A DNA stretch of 37,515 nt from assembly GCA_026928325.1 (NCBI GenBank), contig JAIXKS010000026.1:1-37515 (forward strand). The letters run 5' to 3'. A program made the translations under genes and the position numbers. Below are positions 17,584 through 23,737 of the stretch, piece by piece (within the stretch, counting starts at the first letter, position 1; each line of letters opens with the position of its first letter). The stretch comes from Chitinophagales bacterium. Lineage in GTDB: Bacteria; Bacteroidota; Bacteroidia; Chitinophagales; Saprospiraceae. The notes beneath the pieces are model-generated. The model saw only the letters and a program-made list of their open reading frames with translations, was not told the DNA's origin and searched no databases.

Positions 17584-18990
17584 ATGAAACTTAGATTTTT
17601 AATATTGCTTTTTTACTTTGGAATTTGTAATTTCGGTATGGCCCAAATGGGAGGATTCGGTAAATGGGAGATTTTGTATTCAGATGCTACTATAAAAGTT
17701 GAGATTTCCTTTCAAATCAAACCATGTAGTGGGATTGGAGAGAGTAACAATAAAAGCAAATATAGGTATAGAGTTACTGGCTTCCCAAAAAGCACATATA
17801 ATAATTATATCAATTGGAAAATGGACTATATTGATTGTAATGGTAATTTATACTATAGAAACAATGCCTTAAATATTGGAAGTAATAACGTTCATTTTAA
17901 ATCAAATGTTACTGATTTCATTGTTTACCCTGGAGATGAAGATTTTACTTGTAAGTCGTTAGAAAAAGCTCATTACGATGTTGTGCTTTCATCTTCAAAA
18001 TCTTATGGAGGAGGAATAAAAAATTCTCAATTAAGAAAAGCAACAACATCTGAAATAACAGATATATGGAATGGAAAATATGGGGATAATCCAGGTCGAC
18101 GTGACAAGTTAATAGCAAAAGGCATTGACCCAGATGATGTACAAAAGCGTATTAATTCAGGAGAAGGGAAACCAGCAAATGCTACGAATGTTGTTAAAAC
18201 ATTATCCGTTTATCCACAAGATTTAATTTTAGAAGTTAATAGTAGTCGAAAATATATTTATGTTACAATAGATGGGAATTCTGACTATGAAATTAAATTC
18301 CTTCCCATTTGGTGTAAGGTAGGAGTGAAAAATAAAGATAATTTTACAATTTTATATGAGACGAACAACTCTCAATTTAAACGTACTGATTGGTTTATAG
18401 TAAAGGCAGGTGAAAAGGAAGTGAGGATTGGAGTAACTCAAGGTGGCAAACCTCAAGCAAGCCCAACAACTATAGCAACAACAACCACATCATCATCATC
18501 AAAAACTTATAACAAGCTTACACAAAGTAATTGCTTTAATTGCCCTAAGATAAAGAATCAGGTAGGGATCTCTTTTTCGTATTTTGAAGACAGTGACATA
18601 CGAAATGGAAAACAGATAGGTCTAAATTATGAAACCTTATTTAAATATGGATTTGGTGTTAGGACAGGCTTATTGGTGGATTTTTATAATAATAAGGAAA
18701 ACGTTGGATTCTTGTTACCACTTCATTTAGAATATAGGCTAAACTTTTCGAAGAGTTTTAATGTATTTGGTTTTTATGGTGCAAGTTTAAATATGATTGG
18801 AAAATCAAATAGATATTCTCTACCATTATTGACTTCAGATTATGGTGCTGGAATACAAATAAATCATTTACAACTAATAATTTGTAATAATAAACAATTA
18901 ATAAACCATACAAGGAAACATAAGTCTGGATTTGAACTTAAACCATATAAAAAAATCAATTTTACTTTATCTTTAATGTTTCCTCTATGA
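17584..18990 (+). CDS. exported fusion: Cpl-7 domain, BACON-like domain, outer-membrane barrel
   Basis: A 468-aa protein starting at the ATG MKLRFL with a signal peptide to about residue 21 (MAQ); a TTG frame from 17548 overlaps the previous gene. Parts in order: a beta-rich N-domain (25-140) with Cys pairs; a Cpl-7/CW_7-type repeat at about 154-193 (IWNGKYGDNPGRR, then GIDPDDVQKRIN); a BACON-like beta sandwich at about 206-287 (LSVYPQDLILEV, YIYVTIDG, WFIVKAGEKEVRIGVTQ); a Thr/Ser linker; and a porin-like barrel at about 326-468. Cpl-7 repeats bind peptidoglycan muropeptides in phage lysins, and BACON domains are thought to bind glycan or mucin. The combination would tie wall, surface and outer membrane together. 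Last gene of the run. Confidence 0.72.
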   Translation: MKLRFLILLFYFGICNFGMAQMGGFGKWEILYSDATIKVEISFQIKPCSGIGESNNKSKYRYRVTGFPKSTYNNYINWKMDYIDCNGNLYYRNNALNIGSNNVHFKSNVTDFIVYPGDEDFTCKSLEKAHYDVVLSSSKSYGGGIKNSQLRKATTSEITDIWNGKYGDNPGRRDKLIAKGIDPDDVQKRINSGEGKPANATNVVKTLSVYPQDLILEVNSSRKYIYVTIDGNSDYEIKFLPIWCKVGVKNKDNFTILYETNNSQFKRTDWFIVKAGEKEVRIGVTQGGKPQASPTTIATTTTSSSSKTYNKLTQSNCFNCPKIKNQVGISFSYFEDSDIRNGKQIGLNYETLFKYGFGVRTGLLVDFYNNKENVGFLLPLHLEYRLNFSKSFNVFGFYGASLNMIGKSNRYSLPLLTSDYGAGIQINHLQLIICNNKQLINHTRKHKSGFELKPYKKINFTLSLMFPL

Positions 18991-19075
18991 TGAAAATAAA
19001 TATGTTGTTATGTCAAATCATTATGGAATGACTCGGCAAAATAAATATAGATAATAATAATGAAATAATTTTTGA

Positions 19076-19303
19076 ATGAATATTTTAACCAAACTAACTC
19101 TATTTATCTCATTAATAACTTTAACATCATTTTGCAAAACAGAAGTATCAAAAGATGTTTATATTTGTGGAGAAAATGGTGCAAAACGATATCATTATTC
19201 CAAAAACTGTCAAGGTTTATCAAATTGTAAAAAGGGGAAATTTAAGGTGTCATTATCAGATGCTAAATCAAAAGGTCTTACACTTTGTGGCTGGGAAGAT
19301 TAA
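19076..19303 (+). CDS. small exported Cys-rich protein
   Basis: 75 aa. A hydrophobic N-terminus (NILTKLTLFISLITLTSF) ends at Cys20, but Phe before the Cys makes it a poor lipobox. The mature part carries VYICGENGAKRYHYSKNCQG, then LSNCKKG and LTLCGWED, a spacing of Cys with a YH...C element seen in many small Bacteroidota proteins and reminiscent of Ada-type or other zinc-binding knots. Metal binding is therefore a reasonable inference. It stands 85 nt after the operon end and may have its own promoter. Function unknown. Confidence 0.65.
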   Translation: MNILTKLTLFISLITLTSFCKTEVSKDVYICGENGAKRYHYSKNCQGLSNCKKGKFKVSLSDAKSKGLTLCGWED

Positions 19304-19517
19304 TTAGTTTTATGATCATTGAATTATTGAATTGATTATCAAATCACAAAGAAGTCTTTTTTGACTAATTATTCGATTTTGTGAAATTTTTCAACCCAAT
19401 TTTTTGTTCATATACATATATCTGTAAAAACGCTTTTGAGCAATTTTACAAAAAAATTAACCAGAATGGTTGGGATGTAAAACATGAATCGTAATTCATA
19501 GTCGTGGTCATGTGCTT

Positions 19518-19802
19518 ATGTGTAAGAATAAAATCAAAATTTATAATAATATGATGGAATCAGTAGATGTGACTGAATTAGAAAAAGTAACAAATACAGA
19601 GGATATGTCGAAATTAGAATATGAAACCTTATGTATTTTTATTTTATTATTTTTGTTAATCATTATGATTACAGAACCATATTCTATTTTGCCCTTTATT
19701 TTAGTACTTGCAGTTAACTATTATTTTGATGAAGATGAAAGTGATGAAAATGAGGGTTACGTTACTCCGATAACTCAGAAAATCTTCGATAAGCATTTGT
19801 AA
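19518..19802 (+). CDS. hypothetical small membrane protein
   Basis: About 94 aa from the ATG at 19518, or 83 aa from the ATG at 19551 (MMESVDVTELEK). An acidic cytoplasmic N-terminus precedes two closely spaced hydrophobic segments (LCIFILLFLLIIMI and SILPFILVLAVNYYF, roughly 40-72). An acidic loop (DEDESDENEG) and a short tail follow. No family recognised. The 209-nt gap before it shows nothing beyond A/T-rich sequence. Confidence 0.5.
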   Translation: MCKNKIKIYNNMMESVDVTELEKVTNTEDMSKLEYETLCIFILLFLLIIMITEPYSILPFILVLAVNYYFDEDESDENEGYVTPITQKIFDKHL

Positions 19803-19865
19803 ACGGAAATTCATTTATCGCACCACTTATAAAGATGGATCAAAAAGTAAAAAATGACCAACATT

Positions 19866-19899
19866 ATTACACCAATAAACGTTTCTGATATGGTGTAAT
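19866..19899 (-). other. small hairpin at the end of module 1
   Basis: ATTACACCA (19866-19874) and TGGTGTAAT (19891-19899) form a 9-bp stem with a 16-nt loop, directly abutting the stop of the gene at 19899-20237. No U tract follows on the minus strand, so termination is doubtful. Confidence 0.35.
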
Positions 19900-20237
19900 T
19901 ACCGCATATACTGTCCCTCAAAATGATTATTGGTAATATAATAGATCAAAAAGCGATTCTCGGATTGCTTAAAAAATATATACCAGGTCGTTCTCTTATT
20001 AGCCTGATAGGCAATGTATTTCATGCCAGATTGGTATTTGGAAAAATATTCGGGAGCAGTGTGGTGTGGAAGGATGTTAATGTTTTGGTCAGTGAAGATT
20101 TTCATTTTGGTTACATAATCCAACGCCGATTCCATAAAACCAAAATAGTTTTCTTCGTATAGAATAGAAACCAAATCATTCGTAAGTTCAGTAGCCAATT
20201 CGGTATAGACAACTTCATTTCTTTGGTTGGGTGGCAT
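19899..20237 (-). CDS. toxin-like protein of two-gene module, copy 1
   Basis: A 112-aa protein without signal or membrane segment. The C-terminal half carries PHHTAPEYFSKYQSG, then MKYIAYQANKRTTWYIFFKQ and YYITNNHFEGQY. The beta strands rich in Arg/Trp/Tyr and a closing NNH are reminiscent of RelE/ParE-fold toxins, but no family is certain. It overlaps the upstream 59-aa gene by 23 nt, the tight arrangement usual for antitoxin-toxin pairs. From residue 55 on it is almost identical to the copy at 20701; the first 54 residues differ strongly (EVVYTELATELTND against NVWYSKEFTGFLNN). The toxin role is inferred from context and size only. Confidence 0.6.
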   Translation of the reverse strand: MPPNQRNEVVYTELATELTNDLVSILYEENYFGFMESALDYVTKMKIFTDQNINILPHHTAPEYFSKYQSGMKYIAYQANKRTTWYIFFKQSENRFLIYYITNNHFEGQYMR

Positions 20238-20394
20238 AGAGTTTTCTTATGTGTTCGTGAACTCTTCGTAAAAACTCATCGCCAGAAATACCATTCGCCC
20301 AATCTTGTTCAAACGTGTCTTCCTCTACTACTTTTTTTGGAGCAGAATGATTAAGGTCTTCCTTATGATCAGGTTTTAGAACTACGGGCTTCAT
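20215..20394 (-). CDS. antitoxin-like small protein, copy 1
   Basis: 59 aa, starting MKPVVLKPDHKEDLNH and ending KLYATQPKK. The middle is acidic (VVEEDTFEQDW) and is followed by NGISGDEFLRRVHEHIRKLY, probably one amphipathic helix. Its 3' end overlaps the next gene by 23 nt. Small, charged and placed first, as antitoxins commonly are. There is no recognisable DNA-binding domain, so autoregulation would need another explanation. A clear -7 box lies 27 nt upstream. Copy 2 at 21020 differs mainly in the last third. Confidence 0.65.
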   Translation of the reverse strand: MKPVVLKPDHKEDLNHSAPKKVVEEDTFEQDWANGISGDEFLRRVHEHIRKLYATQPKK

Positions 20395-20420
20395 AACATG
20401 TTATTGATTACATTAAAACA

Positions 20421-20452
20421 CAAAGCTACAATAAAAAGTTATTAATCAGCAA
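20421..20452 (-). promoter_or_regulatory. promoter of module copy 1
   Basis: On the minus strand TTG (20452-20450) is followed after 21 nt by TAGCTTTG (20428-20421), an exact Bacteroidota -7 box, 27 nt upstream of the 59-aa gene start. Confidence 0.6.
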
Positions 20453-20576
20453 TAAAATTGAGCTGGAAATGGTCAATGCTGATACTGAAAGCCAAAAGAA
20501 CGTATAGCAAACATGATTTCACAAATTTGAACATATAAGCAAATCAACAATTATTTATGAAATCGTTCTGTTCATG

Positions 20577-20626
20577 TTGTCGAGACGACAAACACTAATT
20601 TGAAGCTTAGCGCAGACGCTAAGCTT
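20577..20626. repeat. double-hairpin repeat, unit 1
   Basis: First hairpin TTGTCG-AGA-CGACAA (20577-20591), then ACACTAA, then a perfect 10-bp hairpin AAGCTTAGCG-CAGA-CGCTAAGCTT (20603-20626). It lies between the two module copies. The same two-part layout occurs at 21380 and 21439. Confidence 0.8.
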
Positions 20627-20700
20627 ATCAGGATGTTTTATTACGCTGCCTTACCCTCTTACACCTTTAAACAGCTATTAAGATTCCTGTAAGCAACAAG

Positions 20701-21042
20701 TTAGCGCATATACTGACCCTCAAAATGATTATTGGTAATGTAATATATCAAAAATTGGTTGCCGGATTGCTTAAAAAATATATACCAAGTCGTTCTCTTA
20801 TTAGCCTGATAGGCAATGTATTTCATACCAGATTGGTATTTTGAAAAATATTCGGGTGCAGTGTGGTGTGGAAGGATATGGATTTTTTGTTCAATAAAAG
20901 TAATGATGTCAGCCGTATATTTCTTAGCAGATTCAATAAATCCGAAATAATCATTAAGATAAAGTATCGTAACAAGGTTGTTCAAGAATCCAGTAAATTC
21001 TTTACTATACCAAACATTACTACTTTTTGTTTCGGGAAGCAT
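20701..21042 (-). CDS. toxin-like protein of two-gene module, copy 2
   Basis: 113-aa paralogue of the gene at 19899. The last ~59 residues differ at only two or three positions (KQSGNQFLIYYITNN against KQSENRFLIYYITNN). The first half has diverged to roughly family-level similarity while keeping length and pattern (LVTILYLNDYFGFIESAKKY against LVSILYEENYFGFMESALDY). This uneven divergence suggests either gene conversion of the 3' half or selection for distinct specificity in the N-terminal half. It overlaps its partner at 21020-21199 by 23 nt. Confidence 0.6.
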   Translation of the reverse strand: MLPETKSSNVWYSKEFTGFLNNLVTILYLNDYFGFIESAKKYTADIITFIEQKIHILPHHTAPEYFSKYQSGMKYIAYQANKRTTWYIFFKQSGNQFLIYYITNNHFEGQYMR

Positions 21043-21199
21043 ATAATTTTTCGATGTGCTCGTGAACTCTTTTTACAACTTCATCGCCAGAAATACCATT
21101 CGCCCAGTCTTTTTCAAATGTATCTTCCTCTACTACTTTTGGTGGAGTAGTATGATTAAGTTCTTTCTTATGCTCAGGTTTTAAAACTACGGGCTTCAT
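21020..21199 (-). CDS. antitoxin-like small protein, copy 2
   Basis: 59 aa, MKPVVLKPEHKKELNH to EKLYASRNKK. Same length and layout as copy 1; the shared core VVEEDTFE.DWANGISGDE is kept. Changes cluster in the C-terminal helix (VVKRVHEHIEKLY against FLRRVHEHIRKLY), the part most likely to contact the partner. Co-variation with the N-terminal half of the larger protein would fit a specific pair. No ribosome binding site of note. Confidence 0.65.
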   Translation of the reverse strand: MKPVVLKPEHKKELNHTTPPKVVEEDTFEKDWANGISGDEVVKRVHEHIEKLYASRNKK

Positions 21200-21225
21200 A
21201 ACATGTTATTGATTACATTAGAACA

Positions 21226-21233
21226 CAAAGCTA
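21226..21233 (-). promoter_or_regulatory. -7 box of module copy 2
   Basis: TAGCTTTG on the minus strand, exact match to the Bacteroidota -7 consensus, 27 nt before the start at 21199. The TTG element of copy 1 is changed to TTC here, so copy 2 may be weaker. Confidence 0.5.
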
Positions 21234-21379
21234 CAATAAAAAGTTATTAATCAGAAATAAAATTGATTTGAAAATGGTCAATGCTGATACTGAAAGCCAA
21301 AAGAACGAACAGCAAACATGATTTCACAAATTTGAACATATAAGCAAATCAACATTTTTATGAAATTGTTCCGTTCATG

Positions 21380-21430
21380 TTGTCGAAGACGACAAACACT
21401 AATATCAAACTTAGCGTGGACGCTAAGCTT
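21380..21430. repeat. double-hairpin repeat, unit 2
   Basis: TTGTCG-AAGA-CGACAA (21380-21395), then ACACTAA, then AAACTTAGCG-TGGA-CGCTAAGCTT (21407-21430) with one mismatch in the stem. Loop bases differ from unit 1 while the stems are kept, which argues that pairing matters. Confidence 0.8.
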
Positions 21431-21438
21431 ATCGGGTA

Positions 21439-21493
21439 TTGTCGAGGACGACAAATACTAATGTCCAGCTTTGGGTAGATGCTAAACTTATCG
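21439..21493. repeat. double-hairpin repeat, unit 3 (second hairpin degenerate)
   Basis: TTGTCG-AGGA-CGACAA (21439-21454) is intact. The second hairpin (AGCTTTGGGTAGATGCTAAAC, within about 21464-21488) has lost several pairs. It immediately follows unit 2, giving a short direct array about 40 bp upstream of the rpn promoter. Confidence 0.65.
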
Positions 21494-21528
21494 TATAAAA
21501 GAAGGCACATAGACTATTTAATGAAAAA

Positions 21529-21560
21529 TTTGTATTTCGCACCATATTGATCTATATTTG
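21529..21560 (+). promoter_or_regulatory. promoter of the Rpn-family gene
   Basis: TTTG (21529-21532), 20-nt spacer, TATATTTG (21553-21560): an exact Bacteroidota promoter. The start would fall near 21567, 19 nt before the ATG at 21586, which excludes the longer frame from 21547. Confidence 0.75.
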
Positions 21561-21585
21561 TGCTGTAGCAATTCTGAAATTGAGA

Positions 21586-22590
21586 ATGGGCGAAGATATC
21601 AATAATATACATGACAAATTTGTACGAGCTACCTTTATGGATACTGAACGTGCTGCTGCTTTTTTTGAGCAAATGTTGCCCGTTGAACTTTTGAATGTGC
21701 TTTCTATTGAGACCATTGAAATTATACAAGAGTCCTACATAACAGAAGAACTCAAGGAGTATTTTTCTGATATTGTATATAGCATCAAACTCAAGGAAAG
21801 TATTGAGGAAGACCTTGAAGTTGCCTTGCTTTTTGAGCACAAATCTTATCCGGATAAGAATGTTGCCATTCAGGTTGGGTTATATATGTTTTCTCATTGG
21901 ATGAAATGTATAAGGGAAAAGAAAAAGCTGAAACCGGTAATTCCGATTGTTTATTATCAGGGAGAGAAGGCTTGGAAAGTTCCTGAGATTCACGAGCGAT
22001 TTAGCGAGTATCCCGCGTCAATATTACAATATGTTCCACAATTGAAACATCTTTTCATAACACTAAATACACTATCGAATGAAGATGTTTTTAAGATACA
22101 GAATGGGCTTATGGCTGTGTCAATCATTGCACAAAAAAGAAGATTTGACCCGATTAAATTAATTGAAGATTTTCGGAGGATTTTTGAACTTTTCCCTGAC
22201 AATGTTCAGGATAGAAACTTTTTTGAAACGATTTTCGTTTATATTTTTGAAGTTTCAGATTTAAAAGAGCATGATTTAAAAAATGCAATAGAATTAATAC
22301 CTAAACCATTAAATCAAGAAATTATGACAACATATCAAAGAATAGTAGAAAGAAGTAAGAAAGAGGGTATTGAACAGGGTATTGAACAGGGTTTTGAGCA
22401 AGGTATTGAACGTGGTATCGAACGAGGAATCGAACAAGGAATCGAACAAGGAATCGAACAAAAAGCAATTCAAGTCATTCTCACGGGTCATGAAAATGGA
22501 ATAAGTATTGAAATGTTATCCAATATTACCAATAAGTCTGTAGAAGAAGTTAAGAAGATACTTATAGATAATGGTAGAATTAAAGATTGA
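21586..22590 (+). CDS. Rpn-family recombination-promoting nuclease / putative transposase (PD-(D/E)XK)
   Basis: A 334-aa protein of the Rpn (Transposase_31-like) group. The start HDKFVRATFMDTERAAAFF is typical. The nuclease core shows D62 (YFSDIVYS), then E84-H-K86 (LLFEHKSYPD), the D...ExK metal site, followed by VAIQVGLYMFSHW and PVIPIVYYQGEKAW. A C-terminal region has eight four-residue repeats of the type GIEQ (residues 261-292) and ends in a small helix-turn-helix-like segment (GISIEMLSNITNKSVEEV). Known Rpn proteins nick or cut DNA and raise recombination. The gene follows an array of palindromic repeats and has its own promoter. Confidence 0.92.
   Translation: MGEDINNIHDKFVRATFMDTERAAAFFEQMLPVELLNVLSIETIEIIQESYITEELKEYFSDIVYSIKLKESIEEDLEVALLFEHKSYPDKNVAIQVGLYMFSHWMKCIREKKKLKPVIPIVYYQGEKAWKVPEIHERFSEYPASILQYVPQLKHLFITLNTLSNEDVFKIQNGLMAVSIIAQKRRFDPIKLIEDFRRIFELFPDNVQDRNFFETIFVYIFEVSDLKEHDLKNAIELIPKPLNQEIMTTYQRIVERSKKEGIEQGIEQGFEQGIERGIERGIEQGIEQGIEQKAIQVILTGHENGISIEMLSNITNKSVEEVKKILIDNGRIKD
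22366..22461 (+). repeat. 12-bp in-frame tandem repeat within the rpn gene
   Basis: Eight consecutive units of GGT/A-ATT/C-GAA-CAG/A or close variants, encoding GIEQ or GIER/GFEQ. The last three units are identical at the DNA level, and the first two also. Units are multiples of three, so gain or loss changes linker length without a frameshift. Confidence 0.9.
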
Positions 22591-22683
22591 TTTCACAAAT
22601 TTTAATTACGAATTGAGACTTCCGACTATGGCGTGGCAAATTTATTTGCAAGATATCTAAAGATAAAACTTAAAGACTTTAGT

Positions 22684-23406
22684 TCAATATTTATAAACAT
22701 ATTTCTCGGATTTTATCGAAAGAATATTATTGTTATTATCTGGATTCCTGACAACATAAAGTACCATATTGTTGCAATGGTCGTATTGAAATTCCTCTGT
22801 ATAGCCATATTTTTCATATCTACTTCCTGCCAACCCAAATGTGGCATCTAAAAAATCTATATTTCCATATTTAAACCCAAATTTCCTTGCATCTTCTAAT
22901 TTTTCAACATATTCATCCAAATTTCCTGTTTCGGGATTATTTGTTCTCTTTATGACATTCCCGTCCTTAAATTCAAAAAACGCCTCATCTATACCAAAAT
23001 CATGATATTCTTTATCGGTAATATAATACCTTCGATTTTCAATTCGAGATAATAAACCTATTGAATCATAATAGAAGTCGTAAAGACTTTTTACTGTTCC
23101 ATAGTCAATAATAGATTTTAAGCGACCATCCTCGTTATAATAATACTTTTCAATTCGATTTGATCCTCCTAGTGTATTACCTAATATTCTTTTATGAATT
23201 TTATTGTTTTTATAAATAATAATCCAATCGTGTTTTAGATTTTGATTTGTCATCATCAGATTAACATCAGTATATCTTTCGTCATTATAAATAGTGTTTA
23301 CTTCATATACCTTGTAATAAATAGTATCAATTATACAACCAAATTGACTAAATGCAATAAACCTACCAAAAAAAATGAATATCAAAATTAGTAGAAGATG
23401 TTTCAT
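22684..23406 (-). CDS. exported protein with YD-like repeats
   Basis: A 240-aa exported protein with a signal peptide (MKHLLLILIFIFFGRFIAFSQ). The middle shows repeating short beta hairpins: KYYYNEDGRLKSIIDYG, then YDFYYDSIGLLSRIENRRY, then FFEFKDGNVIKRTN and FQYDHCNNMVLYV. The YxYDxxGxL pattern recalls YD/RHS-type repeats or the DUF4595-like proteins of Bacteroidota, but only a few units are present and there is no toxin tip. It is probably periplasmic or surface-located and stands alone, convergent with the rpn gene. Function unknown. Confidence 0.65.
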   Translation of the reverse strand: MKHLLLILIFIFFGRFIAFSQFGCIIDTIYYKVYEVNTIYNDERYTDVNLMMTNQNLKHDWIIIYKNNKIHKRILGNTLGGSNRIEKYYYNEDGRLKSIIDYGTVKSLYDFYYDSIGLLSRIENRRYYITDKEYHDFGIDEAFFEFKDGNVIKRTNNPETGNLDEYVEKLEDARKFGFKYGNIDFLDATFGLAGSRYEKYGYTEEFQYDHCNNMVLYVVRNPDNNNNILSIKSEKYVYKY

Positions 23407-23737
23407 ATTAAATTTTTTACAAATGATTTAATACTATAAAAATTATCTTATAAGTTATCTTTGAATTGAACTAGCACTAGCCCTAAACAGATATTAATGG
23501 GATGTATTTAAAAATCGATTTTGTTTTTCACTACAAAAGTATAATAATTATGTCGAAAGGACAAAATCTATAATCCCGAATGATGCAATAGGATTCGCTA
23601 TGAGGATCAATAGAGCAATAAATCCCTGATTTGAAACTATTTGGCGCTTAATTGATTTTCTAATGTAAAATTGGACTTTAAAGAAAATATGTCAAGTCGT
23701 TTCTTATATTACACAAGATGCGCAATAGGCCAATCGG
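23407..23737. other. 331-nt intergenic region without recognisable gene
   Basis: A/T-rich sequence between two minus-strand genes. It should contain the promoter of the YD-like gene, but no exact TAnnTTTG box is visible on the minus strand. A short imperfect inverted repeat (AATAGGCC / GGCTATT, 23724-23742) at the methyltransferase stop could be a weak terminator. Confidence 0.3.

Larger units (their letters stand above)
19899..21434 (-). repeat. tandem duplication of an ~805-bp two-gene module
   Basis: Two direct copies, about 19899-20630 and 20701-21434. Each holds a 59-aa gene, an overlapping 112/113-aa gene, a -7 box and a double hairpin. Equivalent points are offset by 802-805 nt (start codons 20394 and 21199; -7 boxes 20421 and 21226). 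Identity is high in the upstream region and the 3' half of the larger gene. It is low in its 5' half. Confidence 0.85.

Noticed and set aside
19923-20162. 79-aa plus-strand ORF, and a similar one at 20863-21150
   Set aside because: Antisense to the two toxin-like genes; repeated only because the modules are duplicated.
20577-21493. CRISPR array
   Set aside because: Only three units, irregular spacing (about 800 bp then about 9 bp), no unique spacers and no cas genes.
22684-23406. Polymorphic RHS-type toxin
   Set aside because: A signal peptide and a few YD-like hairpins are present, but there is no long repeat shell, no core cleavage motif and no toxin domain.
23468-23485. Third MITE copy suggested by CTAGCACTAGCCC
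   Set aside because: Resembles only the outermost few bases of the element; no interior similarity follows on either side.
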